Position numbers and translations under genes: made by a program
Shown: in pieces, positions 34,092-47,056 of the stretch
How the letters are laid out: the number at the start of each line of letters is the position of its first letter
Position numbering within the stretch: position 1 is the first letter of the stretch
The notes under the pieces: model-generated
What the model was told of the DNA's origin: nothing
The model's input: only the letters and a program-made list of their open reading frames with translations
The model's database searches: none
NCBI GenBank assembly: GCA_033064195.1
Contig: JARBJD010000004.1
Coordinates: 310,001 to 374,000, forward strand
Origin: Blattamonas nauphoetae
Taxonomy: Eukaryota > Preaxostyla > Oxymonadida
Length of the DNA: 64,000 nucleotides
Direction: 5' to 3'

Positions 34092-37020
34092 ATGCAAGAC
34101 CTCTCATCTTCTTTTTTTTCTCAAGTGAAGTCTGTACGATTTTCATTTTCTTTATGCGTTATTCGCTGTGTTAAGCTCATCATGTGTCATTTCACACTTG
34201 ATCCTGTGTTCGTTCCGTCATTTCCTGAATTTTTAAGCAATTTCTTCGTGCATCGATTGATTGTCCATCAGGGGTTTTGGAACCGGAGGCCAGCCTTAAA
34301 TAAATTAATATGGTAAACGAGATATCTCATTTTGAAATGGAAAGAAGCAAAAAACCGTAAAAGTGAAGAGAAAATAGTGATTACTCAATTGTCTAGTTTT
34401 GGAGTCCGATTTAGCTTCCAGTGCAAATGTCACCCAGATTGCTGTAGATTGTATTCACATCGGACTATTCGGAAAATGTGGCGATTTTTCATCAAACAGT
34501 GGAGATTTTCTGCCGGTAATGTGCTTGGATATAGAATTATTGCCAGTTTTTTTCAAAGTGCAGACAGATGTAATAGGTCCTATTTTGACGGAAGAAATAG
34601 AATCAAGAACGAGTATATGTTTCAAAATGGGATATTTGGTGATTTTGTCCTTTTCCATGACTAGATCCGACCATCTGATTGAGATGACGACATTCCGAGA
34701 TGGCTATCGATGATATTCCAAGTAAAAATCCAAATTTCTGTTTCAATGTCTTCCAGAAAACTTCAGTTCGGCTGCCAAAGTCGAATATCACTTCTGTGTC
34801 CCTGCTCAACAAACACTCGTTCGAGAGTGTTGATCGCCGAGGATTTCATTGACAACGGAGAAAGTTTATGGAAATGGAGGAAAAACAATGGTAGAGGTGG
34901 AGAGTTGAATATTGAATCTGATGGTTGTTTTTCCAGTTCACACTTTAAAAAATGAAGAAAATGAGCAAAAACGATCAGCTCCGCATTTGCTCAATAAGAG
35001 GTTTTCAACCTTCTCCGTGATTTTCTCGCCATTTCTCCGTATTCTCTTTTGGTGTTTTTTTTATTTTCAAAGAAGAATCACCCAGAGCGTCAGAGTGGCG
35101 AAAAGTGAACTTTCTCTGCCTCCACCAACAGTGTATTACCCATAAATTCCTCCGGTTCCAAAACCCCTGTTGTCCATTCTCCAACGAATTCCACTTTTGG
35201 CGTGTCTGCCAAACCAATCTTCGTGCCTAAACAATCTTCCTTCTCTCTGAACGGCTCAATTCGTCCTGATAGTGATTCTGTCACTTCCTTTTTGTTTCTG
35301 TGGTTTCAAAATACGGGTAGGATCAACGACTCTTTTCTCTCCCTTTTTCTGTTTTTGCGTATAGGCCTCGCACACCACTTCTTGATGTTTCTTCTGTTGT
35401 CTCACCATCTTTTTGTGATCATCTTCTCCCACCAACTGGAATCTGAGTCAAAATACAAACCATCAGATGCACCAGCTACTGATTCTTCACTCCCCTTTTC
35501 GTTCCCGCCAAAGTCTCTTTCCGAGTTGGATAGACTGGAATCACATATTCGATCAGGATATGTGTTCCCAGAGTGGTTTATCTCGCAAACATTCTCCAAA
35601 TTCGAATCAGCATTCAACGACACGCCTCCAATCCTATCGCTGCCAAGCGACCACTGGATTCAAGGCGCACACATTTGTGATCATTCGACTCACATTCTTG
35701 GAGATCTGGATGGGAATCTGACATCGCTTATCACGATTCTTCGCGAAACTGGTTTGGATTCATCATGAATCATGATTGATCTTCTTTCTTCCTCCCTGTC
35801 ATCTTCATCACTCCTCTCCTTCATTCTTCTCTCTCTTTTCTTTGTTAGGATTGCCTTCAGATACGAACCGTTTCGTCTTTCTGGGAAACATGATTGGGAA
35901 CTCGCCCACGTCGCTGGAGACACTTCTGCTTCTGTTTTCACTCAAACTGGAGCACCTGTCGAGTGTTGTACTGATTCTGGGTCGGAACGAACACTCCGCC
36001 ATCTCCGCAACGAACTCCACTGCCAACCTCCGCTTTTTCTCGAAATATTCAGACAACTCAACAGCAGATGATCAGCCCTCACCATCTGCCTTGTCTGACC
36101 AGCTTTGCGCAGCTTTGACCGCCCTCCCTCTCGGATTGGTCATCGAACGACTCGCCCCAAACGCGCAGCTCAGAATGGGCTTCGAAAAATTATACGAACA
36201 AGATGGAACAGTCGGGGGTCTGTCCAAGAGGAACCGCATCGATTATGTGGATCTCTCGCAGAACTTGCTGCTTGTGCACAGTGGATTCCCAATCACAGAT
36301 TCAAATGAAACGGACTTTAAGAAATTGCAGCTGAAAGACCTGAACACGACCGAAATGAGAAAGACGCTTTTGGGGATGCGCAGGAATGGAACGGGGATGG
36401 AAGGGAAGGAGGAGCAGGACCGCCTCTCGTTCATCTCCCAAATCCTCCACAACAAACCTCTCAACTCATCACAGCTCTTCCATTCCACAAGAAAAAGGAG
36501 CCAAGCCCGTGCTCACTATCGTCTTACCTGCATGTGCTGCGGACCACGGCGTCCCCAGTATCAATTTTACGAATCGGACAGATTTCCCGGGGAACTTTTA
36601 GTTAACGATGACGACGACACTCCTTTTCATTGGTCTGATGAGATCGAATCGAGAGAGATGGAGCGAGAGAACGAGAAATACACTCTCAGACGACAAGACA
36701 CCAACACACCCGCCTTTTTCAACAGCGAAGAGCAGACAAAGAGTTTTTTGAAGAAAAACAACGTTTCGATGCTCATCCGTGCCGACGAGAGCCTCCCGAG
36801 TGGGTGTTCACTCGCCCATTCGAAGTCCATCATCTCAATTGGCACCGCTTCGACCGCAGGCGGGACTCCTCGTCACTGTTTCCTGTCTCTCACATTCCGC
36901 AAACACTTCTTGTTTCGGAATGCATCGCTTTCTGAGTATGGTCCAGTCCTGATTGCTCGACGACTTTTTGTGGATGAGAGTGTGAAGATGGATTTGCCTT
37001 TGACACATCAAGAATTGTGA
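34092..37020 (+). CDS. Phosphoprotein-phosphatase-like pseudoenzyme, copy A
   Basis: Main exons are 35365-35751 and 35849-37020. An ATG at 35385 gives a signal-like start (MFLLLSHHLFVIIFSHQ), as in copy B. Further upstream an open frame from 34092 or 34182 reaches this exon through 35170-35316 once the 901-bp MITE is discounted, so the real gene may be longer. PPP-family landmarks are present but altered: GDLDGN for GDxHG, FLGNMIGN for GDxVDRG, LILGRNEH for LRGNHE, LIRADE for RAHE. Most metal ligands are therefore lost, and a catalytically dead phosphatase fold is predicted. It is close to copy B (47790-49422). Confidence 0.68.
34269..35169. mobile_element. 901-bp hAT-type MITE
   Basis: Perfect inverted ends begin CAGGGGTTTTGGAACCGGAG (21 bp in all), with TTGTCCAT duplicated on both sides (34261-34268, 35170-35177). 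CAG ends with an 8-bp TSD are the hallmark of hAT elements. The interior has one open frame of about 100 codons (34399-34713) with no recognised domain, so the element is non-autonomous. Element plus one TSD equals 909 bp, a multiple of three. Confidence 0.9.
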
Positions 37021-37985
37021 CTTTTTGCGTTGTCGTTTGTCGGAACCAGTGATGGGTCTGTGTGTTCGATCTATCGCATGAAGACTTAGTCAATTTCTGA
37101 TAAGTTGATTGAAGGGACTGATCGATACGAATCTTTGAATAAGATGGAACCTGTTGTTGAATTCCTTGTGAAGGTATTTTTGTGTGTTTGTGTTCATCCT
37201 GCATCTATTCTCATTCATCACTCAGATTTTGGTGTTTGGAAGCGAAAACTCTCGAACGACGGATATCATCCGAAAGTACACGAATCACTCGTCGCGAAGC
37301 CGAACAGAAGAACACGACGGCGTGACATACTATTTCCAGGCAGTTCGGGGACGACACAAGAACACGATTCTCCAAATTGTTGATCTGCCTGAGAATGTGT
37401 CTAAAGAACAAATCAAAGTGTGCTGATCCGATTTTGAGACATTGTATGTAGGTTCATGCGACTGGAGTTAAAGGAGCGATTTTTGTTCAGGGTTGGAGAA
37501 ACGATCGACTTGCGACCTTTGTTGAACAGAAATCCCTACTGAACAAGATTGCAGCAAAAGAGGGAACCCCAACGCCGATTCCAGCCGTTTATGTTCTCAT
37601 CATTGTTTGTGTTGTGTTATGATATTCTGTTCAGCCGGACAACGTTCGAGTGAAACTAAGCCCCACTCACCTCGACAAGATGTGTGAAGATAATGGGTTC
37701 CTGGGATGGTTTGAGGGATTTTTGAAGATTATTTTGGATTCAGGACTCACGTAACATTGAGTTCGAATGTGAACATCGACAAGCGTTCTCAATGATTGGA
37801 AGTGCGATTCTGTAATACGGTCAGCACCAATCCCTTCAATACGGGTCTATCTTTGATATTGTTTGGACGGAAGAAGACACACAATTGAATTAAAAGTGTT
37901 TCGAGAAAATTTACAGTTTTTCTCATTAATCCTGAACAATTTGTCATATTATCTCCTTCTTTCTTGCCCATTTGCTACACATTCC
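35300..37985 (+). repeat. Inverted segmental duplication, arm A
   Basis: About 2.7 kb is repeated in reverse orientation at 46820-49505. Both arms hold the same two genes in the same order with conserved exon borders. Similarity starts at the TGGTTTCAAAATACGGG exon end and fades in the 3' flank of the Rab-like gene. Arms differ by scattered substitutions, so the event is not very recent. Confidence 0.85.
37144..37754 (+). CDS. Rab32-like pseudo-GTPase, copy A
   Basis: Four exons (37144-37173, 37226-37417, 37452-37604, 37635-37754) give 164 residues. The start ILVFGSENSRTTDIIRKY aligns with a Rab P-loop region (GxxxxGKT) but lacks the Lys. LQIVDLPEN stands where WDTAGQE belongs, IPAVYVLI where NKxD strand residues belong, and ENGFLGWFE resembles the Rab32/38 sequence ENGFxGWFETSAK. 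Nucleotide-binding residues are thus largely gone, and a small GTPase fold without GTP binding is predicted. It lies 120 bp after the phosphatase-like gene in both duplicates, so the pair may be co-expressed. Confidence 0.68.
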
Positions 37986-38041
37986 CCTTTTCTTCCTCCA
38001 TCTTCCCTTCAAATGAAACTGTGTCATACACGGAAGTCTAA

Positions 38042-41000
38042 ATGGGTCAAATGATCGATCAGTCCTCCATCGCATTAAGTGATGCTGGGCCCTTATATGG
38101 AAGAATCGATACAAAAAGCCAGCAGTTTACTCTAATATCTTCACAGTTTTCTGTCATCGACAAATTGTGTGTCGTTTTCATTTCTGATCTTCTCTCTCAT
38201 CTCTTTCTTTATTTCAGCATTTATTCTCTCTTCTATAAATACTCTACAGTATGACATCATTTTTATGACTGATAATTGTTGTGATTTTATAGACTAAGCC
38301 TAAACTCCCGCCATTATTCTACCACATCTTTATCGCCCTAATATCTATTCAGTTCGCACTTCTTCCTTTGAAACGATGGGACTACACGTCCCTTGGAATG
38401 ATTTATGTCATTCCCAAACTCGGGTATCGGTTCTTGTTCCTTCAATTTCCTCAGACGTTATTTCGATCCATCCATCCGAATAGGTTCTCTCGTCGGACAA
38501 CTCGTAATTCCACTGCTCGCCTGCTGTCTTGTTGTTATTGGCTTGGTCCTCTTTTGCATTCAAGCTGCCTTCGTTTTCCTGGACAAAAGCCCTCATCGAA
38601 ATGTCTCTTCGTTTATCTCTTTGTACACCTCTTTAATCCTCCGACCCTTATTTATGCCGATCCTAATTCTTCTTATCACTCCATCTGTTTGTTCCTTTGG
38701 CCTCCAAAACGATCCAGGCCAAACCTGTAGCCCACTCGCCACCCTTCCACTTGTCATCTGTGGTCTGGTGTTCGCAGTGGTTCTTGTTGTCTGGAATCTT
38801 CTGCAGACGGCTCTCCTCACTTCATCTTTCCGGTCACCACGATCTTTCTTCTCAGCCCAGCTCTCTGGGACGCAGACAGTCACTGTCGCTCTCGTGAGCA
38901 TTGCATGTGTGAGTGAAACTTACCTCTCACCCACCCAGCCAACGGCTGCTGCCATCATTCATTGCGTTGTTTCTATTGTTATATGCCTGCTGCTTCTCTA
39001 TTTTCCGCCATTCCTCTCGAATTACGTTAATGTCGTTGTATCCATTTTCCCAGCTGTTTCTATTGTTTCATCCATTTTTTCACTCCTTACTGTTCCTCTG
39101 TCATTCCTACACCCAATTGTCAACAACCTTATCTTCTTTATTGGCATTATTGGTTGCTCGGTCGCAGCTGCATTCGGAATGATTCATCTTGTTCGTTTCA
39201 GACTTGACAAAACAGTTCTGATTCGACGAAATTCTGCTAAATCAATGAATGAGCAACAAAAGCATCCAACGAAACAGCTGAGACCGCAAATGGTCGGATC
39301 AATATTCACAATCCAAAGTGGCGTCCTCTTTGAACATCCACACATCCCTAATATGCCTCCAGCCAACTACCAAAACCTCAATGTTCCGCAAAACTCGAAA
39401 TTAGCCCAGTCACGCCCTCTGTATGATGCTGTCGAAATCGCGGCTTCACAGATCACGAATTCTGTCGATCTGAACTTAAAACTCCGCTATCTCTACCATC
39501 CCAACATTATTTCCGAAACAGAGGTTGTAGGGTTCACCGAAGCTCTATACTACAAGTTATTGAACAGAAGAAGTTTTCGAACCGATCCATCCATTTATCT
39601 GTCATATGCACAGTTTTTGGGAGCATTCAGGCCATCTCAACGCGTGGGTGTTATCTTCTCCCGCGTTTCCGAACTTTTCCCATCGTTTACTGAGCGTTTC
39701 GTCATGTTCCGATACATCAAGGACATCGAAGCCCAGGAGTCCAAACTCCAGGCCCAAACTAACAAAGACATCCCCCAGGCACAAAGCAATCGTACCACTG
39801 AACGCCAGCAGAGCACTAAATTGGAAGAAGCAGTTCGATCAAGCAATTTGGCTCGGGCCCACATGTTCCGTTTCTGGACAATTCTCTCCGTCAAAAACTT
39901 CAATCTTGTTCGAGCAATGAAGCATGCCGAGGAAGGAATCTCAAATTTCGTCAAATCGAAATTAATGATCCAGGATTTGCTGAAAGAAGATCCCCGAAAT
40001 CCAACCATACTTCGTCAGTATGCCAGTATCCTTCGAGAAGTCGAGGGTGACTTGGTAACGTCCTCAGCCTGTCTCAATTTAGCTGAAAACGTGGAAGATG
40101 TGCTTCTGCAGGAGTACACAGAGGCTCACGTTCAAGAATTGGAGGCGATGATGAAACAACAACAGGAAGCAATGGGCGATGCCATCAATCAATCGACAAT
40201 CCCACAAATCCAGACGACCCAACCGAAAACGAAAGCGAGAAAGGACCTCTCCATTCCCAACGCTCTCCAAGTCTCGATTTGGGAGACGAACGAGAAGGTT
40301 CCAGTCCGTCCGCTGACACTCGTCCTCTCGCTCCTCGGGATCATTGTCATCACCGCCCTGCTCATCTTCACATCCATCTTCGTTCTCATCCAAAGTTCCC
40401 AAAGCGAGCCCGAAACGCTGATGATCAGAGCAACCATTGCAGCGAGTGTGGAGACAAATTACATGTTTGAGATGATGCAAGCGTCTTATCAATATTCCGG
40501 CATGATATCCGGAATCGATGAAGATGATGAATGGATTTACGAAACGATGGCGAACAATCTCGAATATTCTGAAGAAAGTGTTCTGTTTCTGAACAGTCTG
40601 TTGTACAGAATGCTTGAAGTGTCGCTTGAGACGAACGATTGGGGGTCCAAGAATTTCGAATGGGTTGTGCCTGTTCAGAACAGTGTCGATGGTTCGATTG
40701 TCGAGAATCTGGTTCATTACAAGCTGAATCTGTACGACCTGGTCAACTGGGCAGACGACCTCCTATTTGAGTCACTGGGCGACGATCTCAATCCCATCAC
40801 TCATCGACAGCTGTATCTCCATGCGACGGTGACAGCAGGCCTGACGGTTCCGTTCTCACTGACGGAAGAGTTGAAGAAGTTGGTGTTCAATTCGTCACAC
40901 GAAGTGGAGATGAATGATTGGTGGATTAAAACACTCGAAATTGCCATGTTCATTGTCAGTGAGTGTGGCCTCCTTCTCTTCCTGTTCATCCCCACACTCG

Positions 41001-43312
41001 TCTCTCTCATTCGCACCTGCTCTTCCCATGCTCGTGTTGTCGCTGATGTTTGTCAACAATCCTCCCATCTCGCCAAATCACAAGTCATCCGATTCAGCAG
41101 TTCTGGCACCGACACTCAAATGCTCAGCCGTGTGGACTCGTTCGTCGACGGAGATGGAGATGACTTTGTTGAGCCAGACCAATTCGTCCAACGAAAGCCG
41201 AACGTCGGAATGAAGATGATCACACCAGCACAATCAGTCGCTCTTCTATCAGACCAACCGCTCGTTGAGCAGGACAGAGACGAGTTCACCCCCTCACCGC
41301 AGTTGCTCAAACCAACCATGCCTCTCCATCGGAGAACTAGAAGTATCGGGATGGGTCTGATCTCGCCAGCGATGTCAGTTTCAAATGGGAACACGCACTC
41401 TCATCAAGAAGACGACGACGAAGACTGTTTCGCCGAGACAGGCCCCACAATCACACCGACCATCTCTCTCCATCGGAGACAGAGAAGCATTGGAGCAGGA
41501 ATGATCACACCAGCTCTTTCTTTAACACACGGAGTCACACAGGCTCTTTCAGTCGCCAGTGTGAAGGGACAGCAAATCACACCGCAGGAAAGCGTATCAG
41601 AGATGCTTCATGTCCCCATCGCGACAGCGCTTTCACACATCACAGTGTCCCTTGCTGAGTCTCGCAAGAAACGAGACGAAAGAAGGAAAAAAGAGAGGGA
41701 ACGGCACGAACGTCTCAGCACACAAAAACAAGCTCTCCAAAAGATGCGGAGCGAGAATGAGCATCTCCTCAGAATCGACCATGTCAATTCATCAATCAGA
41801 ACTCTTCGCTTTCACTCCCTTCCCACCTCTCTCCTCATCCGCTTTATTTTGGGCATTGTTCTGATTGCCATGTCGATTGCTGGATTCTTCGTGCCGACTT
41901 TGCTTATTGTTCCCCAAATGCACCTCTACACCTCTCGCATTATTGTGAATGAATATCGACGAATCCTGCTGACCCAAATTTCATTTCTAGCCGACATGGT
42001 CGGAGGGGGCTTCACAATCACACCAGCCTCGTCCGACGTTGTCATTCTCAACACGAAATATGGCACTCCTTGCTTCACAAACACCACAAATCTGCAGTCA
42101 GTCGCAGATCTTCAGGAAACATTGATGAGAACCACGACAATGTACGCGATTCTCAACCAAGTTTTTCTTTTGGGGACCTCAAACGATCTGTTAACGTCAG
42201 ATCCTTCACTGGACGGAATCGAGGTTGCGTCCACTCGGAATTACACCGAAGACATCACTGCTCTTTTCACGGAACGGGCTATCTGTTACTACGATCCAGA
42301 AACAGATGATTCATGTGAAGGTGGAGATGTGGATGGGTTGGAGGAATGGTGTGGACTCGATGAACTTCTCCAGAGAGTTGTCGAGGCGGGAATGATTCTC
42401 TCGAACACACCAGAGCCAGAATTGGACATATCAATCGCTGAGAACACGCTGATCACTCAGTTAACTTGGGAGTCGTTGGATTCTGGGCTCGCTCGTATCG
42501 GAAAATATCTCGAAATCGCTCTTGAAGACTTCATCTCCATGTCTCGTGTCCTTGTCCTCGTTCTTGTGCTGAGTATGTCAATCCTCGCGATTCTCATCGC
42601 TCTCATCTTCATCGTCCCCATCCCGTACTCACTCCGAAAAATACACTCATTAACAAAATCACTCGCAAAGTATGGAATTGTTCGCGAAGCTCGACCCCCA
42701 ATCTATACACCCGACATGGACACATCCATCACTGCTCTGGACCACCTCCACGAACGAATTGTGGGCGACCTGACTGATGTGTTCATTTTGGTGAACGATC
42801 CTGAGATAATGGGCCAGCCGCAATTGAATGATAAAACACACACTGAATACACATTCGAGAAGCAGAAATCACAAGAAGTTATTCTGAAGCCACTCTCTGA
42901 ATTGGTGGTTGATTCTGTGGAGATGTTTGCGATCGAGGAAGCGTTGATGCACGCATCACAGTTCCCGCCACACGCGATGACGCAACACCTCCAATCACAC
43001 ATTGACCTCTTCCGAGAGTTGCTTCGGATTTATGAACAAACACTGCAAAACCAACTCTCCACTGAAGAAGGGACGATCTTTGCTGTGAGCTGGATGAAAG
43101 ACCATATGGCAAGTGATGACTCGCTGCTCGCGGTGTTTGTCGTTGATATCGTTGAACCGAAACAGCTGACCAAAGCAGTGAAGAAAGGACGACATAAAAC
43201 ACACGGAATGATCCAGTTCCCTCGTTTGATGGGTCGGATTCTGCAGGAATCCCAAATTGTGGACCCGACCTTCCTCAACCAAATTCTACAGACCCACAAC
43301 ATTCGGTTATGA
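38042..43312 (+). CDS. TmcB/TmcC-like polytopic membrane protein (paralogue 2)
   Basis: Exons are 38042-38166, 38218-38248, 38293-38423 and 38455-43312 (introns 51, 44 and 31 nt), about 1714 residues. The order matches the gene at 8909: an N-terminal block of membrane helices (for example IPLLACCLVVIGLVLF), a TPR-like helical region (about 39420-40110), a helix pair around a loop (40300-41000), a Ser/Pro-rich linker with three short repeats containing LHRR-RSIG and MITPA-S (41200-41560), a charged coiled segment, a second helix pair (41830-42630) and a helical cytoplasmic end. The linker repeats look like regulatory motifs (basic plus Ser) and may be phosphorylation or docking sites. It lies wholly between the arms of the inverted duplication. 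Confidence 0.82.
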
Positions 43313-43336
43313 TCTTGTTTTTCTTGTCTAAACTTG

Positions 43337-45592
43337 ATGAGAATCGTGGAGCCTATGAAATGGGCGTTCGTCATTCTCATCATTGTACTAAACATTCTGT
43401 TTTTAACCATTGATTTTGATTCTATTCTGTTTGATCAACGGGGTCATCATCCATTTCGTCGACAACAGCATTGTTTGATTGAAGTTTGAAATATGAAACC
43501 ATCCATCTTCAGATTCTCGATGTCTCTGAATCGTTTCTTCTGAATCGGTCTCACGTTTTCATCTTCGTTTTCGGTTTCCCTCCAAAATTCAGGAATTTCC
43601 AGGTGATACAGTTGGAATTTTCTGAAGTCTCATACAATGTCATGCTAGCAGGCCCACTTTCAACCAGGTTATCGTTTTTAGATCAATCAAAACGTGTCAA
43701 ATGGGTCTCCAAATTCTAAATCTCAATCCATTCCGTTATGTCAATTGAGTCCCGTCTGCATTCTTCTGCTTCAATTTGTTAACATTTTCTCTCTTCTGGA
43801 TGGCTCTTCACATCAATCTATTCACAGTTCCGAGCACTGACTTGATCTCCTCCCCATTCAGGTCGACTCCCACTATTCCTCTCTCCCCCTCTCAAACGTC
43901 TCCAGAGTTTGGTTTTTATCTCATATTCATATCATTTACAGGAGTCATCGTCCGTATCGACTTACCACTACACCGTCGTCATTGCAGATTAATCTTTCTA
44001 ATAATCCTCTCCAAACACCCCCCAAAAAACCCTTTGTGCCACCACCAACAAAAGAACCAGCCATCTCCCCAATTTTTCGATCTCATTCACAGACACTTCA
44101 AACCCTAGAAATCTCAAGCAACTCCCAGCCTTCACAGCCTTCAGAAAACCTTCATCAACCATTAATCGTTTCTGGAGGTGACATTATTCTTGATCCGGCG
44201 CCTACTACAGTGAGTTCCGCCTCTACCCTCCCAACGTACACTCGCCAACCTTATCCATCCATGTCTCCCGTTTCAACGAATGTAAATCGTTCTCATTCAG
44301 TCCCAATGCAGATGTTTATCCCTTCGTCGTCATCGTCGTTCAGAAATCCTTCTCAACAGCCGGGACATAACTCTCAGACAATGACGAGACAGAACCCACA
44401 ACAAACGACCGACAAGACCTTTAAAATCACTGACTCACATGAAAACACCCTAAAGCATCAGTTCAGACAACCGTCACCTTTGAACTTGCAAGGAAACCAG
44501 TTCGATGCTGACGATTTCGATGAAACATGTTCTGTGGTGTCCAATGCTTCGGCGAAAGTGATCATCGAGATGGCACGTCCATCTTCGCAACGAAATGTAC
44601 CATCCACCAGGGACAGCGAGTTGGCTGTTGTCTCTCCTCCATATAAGTCAACAACAAGCCCACACTTCTCATCACCAGCTCATTATCAATATCAAAGTGT
44701 CCAACGTACACCACAGCCGAAGCCTGGTGGAAATACAGGTGCTTTGGGAATTTTAGTCAATAACTCTCGAACAAGAGCACAATCTGAGACATCACTCTCA
44801 GATTATGTGAACCGCTTCCACAATCATCAGAAGGAGGTAACTGGCAGTATATCGAACGCATCAACCGCACCGATAGATTTACCGCCTGGTAGCGCAGATA
44901 TTGGAACGAGAGGACAGTTTTCTTCGCCATTATCGCCACATCACCCATTTCAATCAAACTTTCGCAAGGATAGAGGGATATCCGGAAAAGGAGGTGTATA
45001 TTCACTGCCTCCATCCTCTCCTGGCCCTTCTCCAACAGTTCCACGACATCGTGCTTCAACTGTAGTCCTACAAACTCAACAACACTTTTCAGAGGGAAGA
45101 GCTCGGTCAACGACGATCACTATTCCTCCTTCGCAACAACACTCGGAATCTAGTGAAGTATTCCCGTCTCAAAGTCCAAAAGATCGCTCTGATCACAATC
45201 AGAGACAACCATTCTTTCCCTCAACCTCCTCTCCAAAGAGAGAGATATCCAACCAACAATTCTCTCCAACGTCTGTGGTCACAGATGAATCCTCTCAGCG
45301 GTCATTCCCTGTTTCTGACGTGCGGACAGTGGAACCTGAAGCTGACACCAACAGTCCACAACAGGAAACGCAAGATTTCGGAAGACATCAGAGACCAAGA
45401 ACTGGAAGAGAAAAAATCCACATCGAACCATCGGAAAGTACATATTCACCTCTGCTCCAGGCGGAGTCGCGGCTCCATTCCACAGAGTCATCAAAACCCT
45501 CCCTGGTCTGTTTTCCTATTGATCTGTGCACTTTTTGTCTTGCATTATTGTTTTTTGGAGTATCTTCAATGTATTTTCAACTTTTTGAATGA
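43337..45592 (+). CDS. LRR-like membrane protein with long Pro/Ser-rich tail
   Basis: An ATG at 43337 starts a hydrophobic leader (MKWAFVILIIVLNILFL). Exons 43337-43483 and 43513-43547 are clear (29-nt intron between them), and the last exon is 43988-45592. The middle exons (43593-43980) are uncertain. Leucine-rich pieces are seen at ILDVSESFLL, MGLQILNLNPFRY and INLSNNPLQTPP, the last being a typical LRR end. About 480 residues of disordered Ser/Pro/Gln-rich sequence follow, then a terminal hydrophobic segment (FCLALLFFGVSSMYF). It may be a membrane protein with a small LRR head, but the two hydrophobic ends make topology ambiguous. Confidence 0.5.
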
Positions 45593-45943
45593 TTTTTGAT
45601 TGTCCTCGACCTGTCCTTCACAGCCGTATCACCCGCCCCCGCTCTCGCACAGGAGTCCCCAAAATCCACCATGGTTTTTGTAATTAGCATCTATGTCTCA
45701 TTATTTCTGTTTGTTTTGAGATTTTGGATGACACACTCATCTTAATTGTCAAGCTTGTTGGACTTGTCCATTTGATGACTTTTTGTCCAGCCCATGAGGA
45801 TGTTAGTTTGATTCCTCTCGTTTTTCAATTTATAAGCAATGTTGAGAACGAGTATTACTCTGTTTCAGCCTAAATTCAAACCCTAGAAAAGAAATCGCAA
45901 CACTCGTGGTCAGATCCACTTTCAATCTCTCAATCAGCCAGCA
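45593..45943. other. Intergenic interval
   Basis: About 350 bp hold the LRR-like gene's 3' flank and the promoter side of the SND3/PHO88-like gene. The plus strand is T-rich and no frame is supported. Confidence 0.5.
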
Positions 45944-46709
45944 ATGCAGATGCAATTGGTCCAGCTCGTCCTACCCAGGGTCATTGAACCTTTTATCTCC
46001 ACGATTGATTTTGAAGAGGACCGGAACAAGATGTTTCTCTACGGTGGCTACGGACTGTCAATCTTCATCATCTACCTTTGTTATTTTATCCTCTGGCTCA
46101 AAATTCGAAAAACTGACAACAGGCAGAAGATTATAAAATCTCCTGAGGGTGGAATGTTCTCCATGATGGGAATGATGAATGGGTATTTATCCGAATCTTG
46201 TCTCACATTTCTTTCCCATTCTCCAACGTATTTTTATTTGTTTCAGTGACGTAAAGTACAAAAACCAGACCCTTCGTCAACATGATATGGAATCATTAAC
46301 ATCTACAATCAAGAGCCATCTTTTTGGAATGGCCATCATGCTCTTCATGTACCTTCGTAGTAAGAAACCGTCATCTCTAATCACATCGTCTATCATGGGA
46401 CCAATAGGTCTCCTCAACAACAACCTGATCAAGAGCTATTTCTTCAATATGAAAATCCCAAGGCCTTTCAAGAAGGGAGGACAGATGGGCTTCATGCAGG
46501 ACACGCTAAAGCAAGCACAAGAAACAATTGACAAGGTTGAAGAACTGAAAAAGGGTGGTTCATCAGGCTCAGAGGGATCGAAATCAAAGAAAGCATCAGG
46601 ACCGAAAAAACAACAATCAAAAATTGAATCAGCGAAAGTTAAGATTCCTGTGAACACCCGTGGAAAATCACAAAATGCCCGAAAAGTTACGAAGAAGAAG
46701 AAGATTTAA
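45944..46709 (+). CDS. SND3/PHO88 family ER-targeting protein
   Basis: Two exons (45944-46182, 46247-46709; 64-nt intron) give about 233 residues. The N-terminus (VLPRVIEPFISTIDFEEDRN) precedes a first membrane helix (YGLSIFIIYLCYFILWLKI). A second helix follows (IKSHLFGMAIMLFMYLR), then the family-like stretch LLNNNLIKSYFFNM..RPFKKGG and a Lys/Ser-rich tail. Order, helix spacing and the RPFK motif fit yeast Pho88/Snd3, an ER membrane protein of the SRP-independent targeting (SND) route. The Lys-rich tail is longer than in yeast. It appears intact. Confidence 0.75.
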
Positions 46710-47056
46710 AAGATGACTTTCCCAGAGAAATCATTTCATCATCTTCTTTTTGAAGGATCTATTTGCGTCAACTCGAGAATGGGCTACTCTACAATCGAAA
46801 CCCGTTATTAACGACAGAAAACGGAAGATACAACAAATCGGCAAGAAAGAAATGAAATAAGATGACAAATTGTTTAGGGTTAATCAGAAAAACTGAAAAG
46901 AGACTCGAAACTCTTCTAACACAATTGTATGTCTTCTTCCGTCCAAACAATATTAAAATGATACACCCATGAAAAGAGATCTGGGTCGAGTTCATCGCAG
47001 AATCGCTCTTCCAATCATCGAGAACGGCTTGTCGATGTTCACGTTCGATCTCAATG

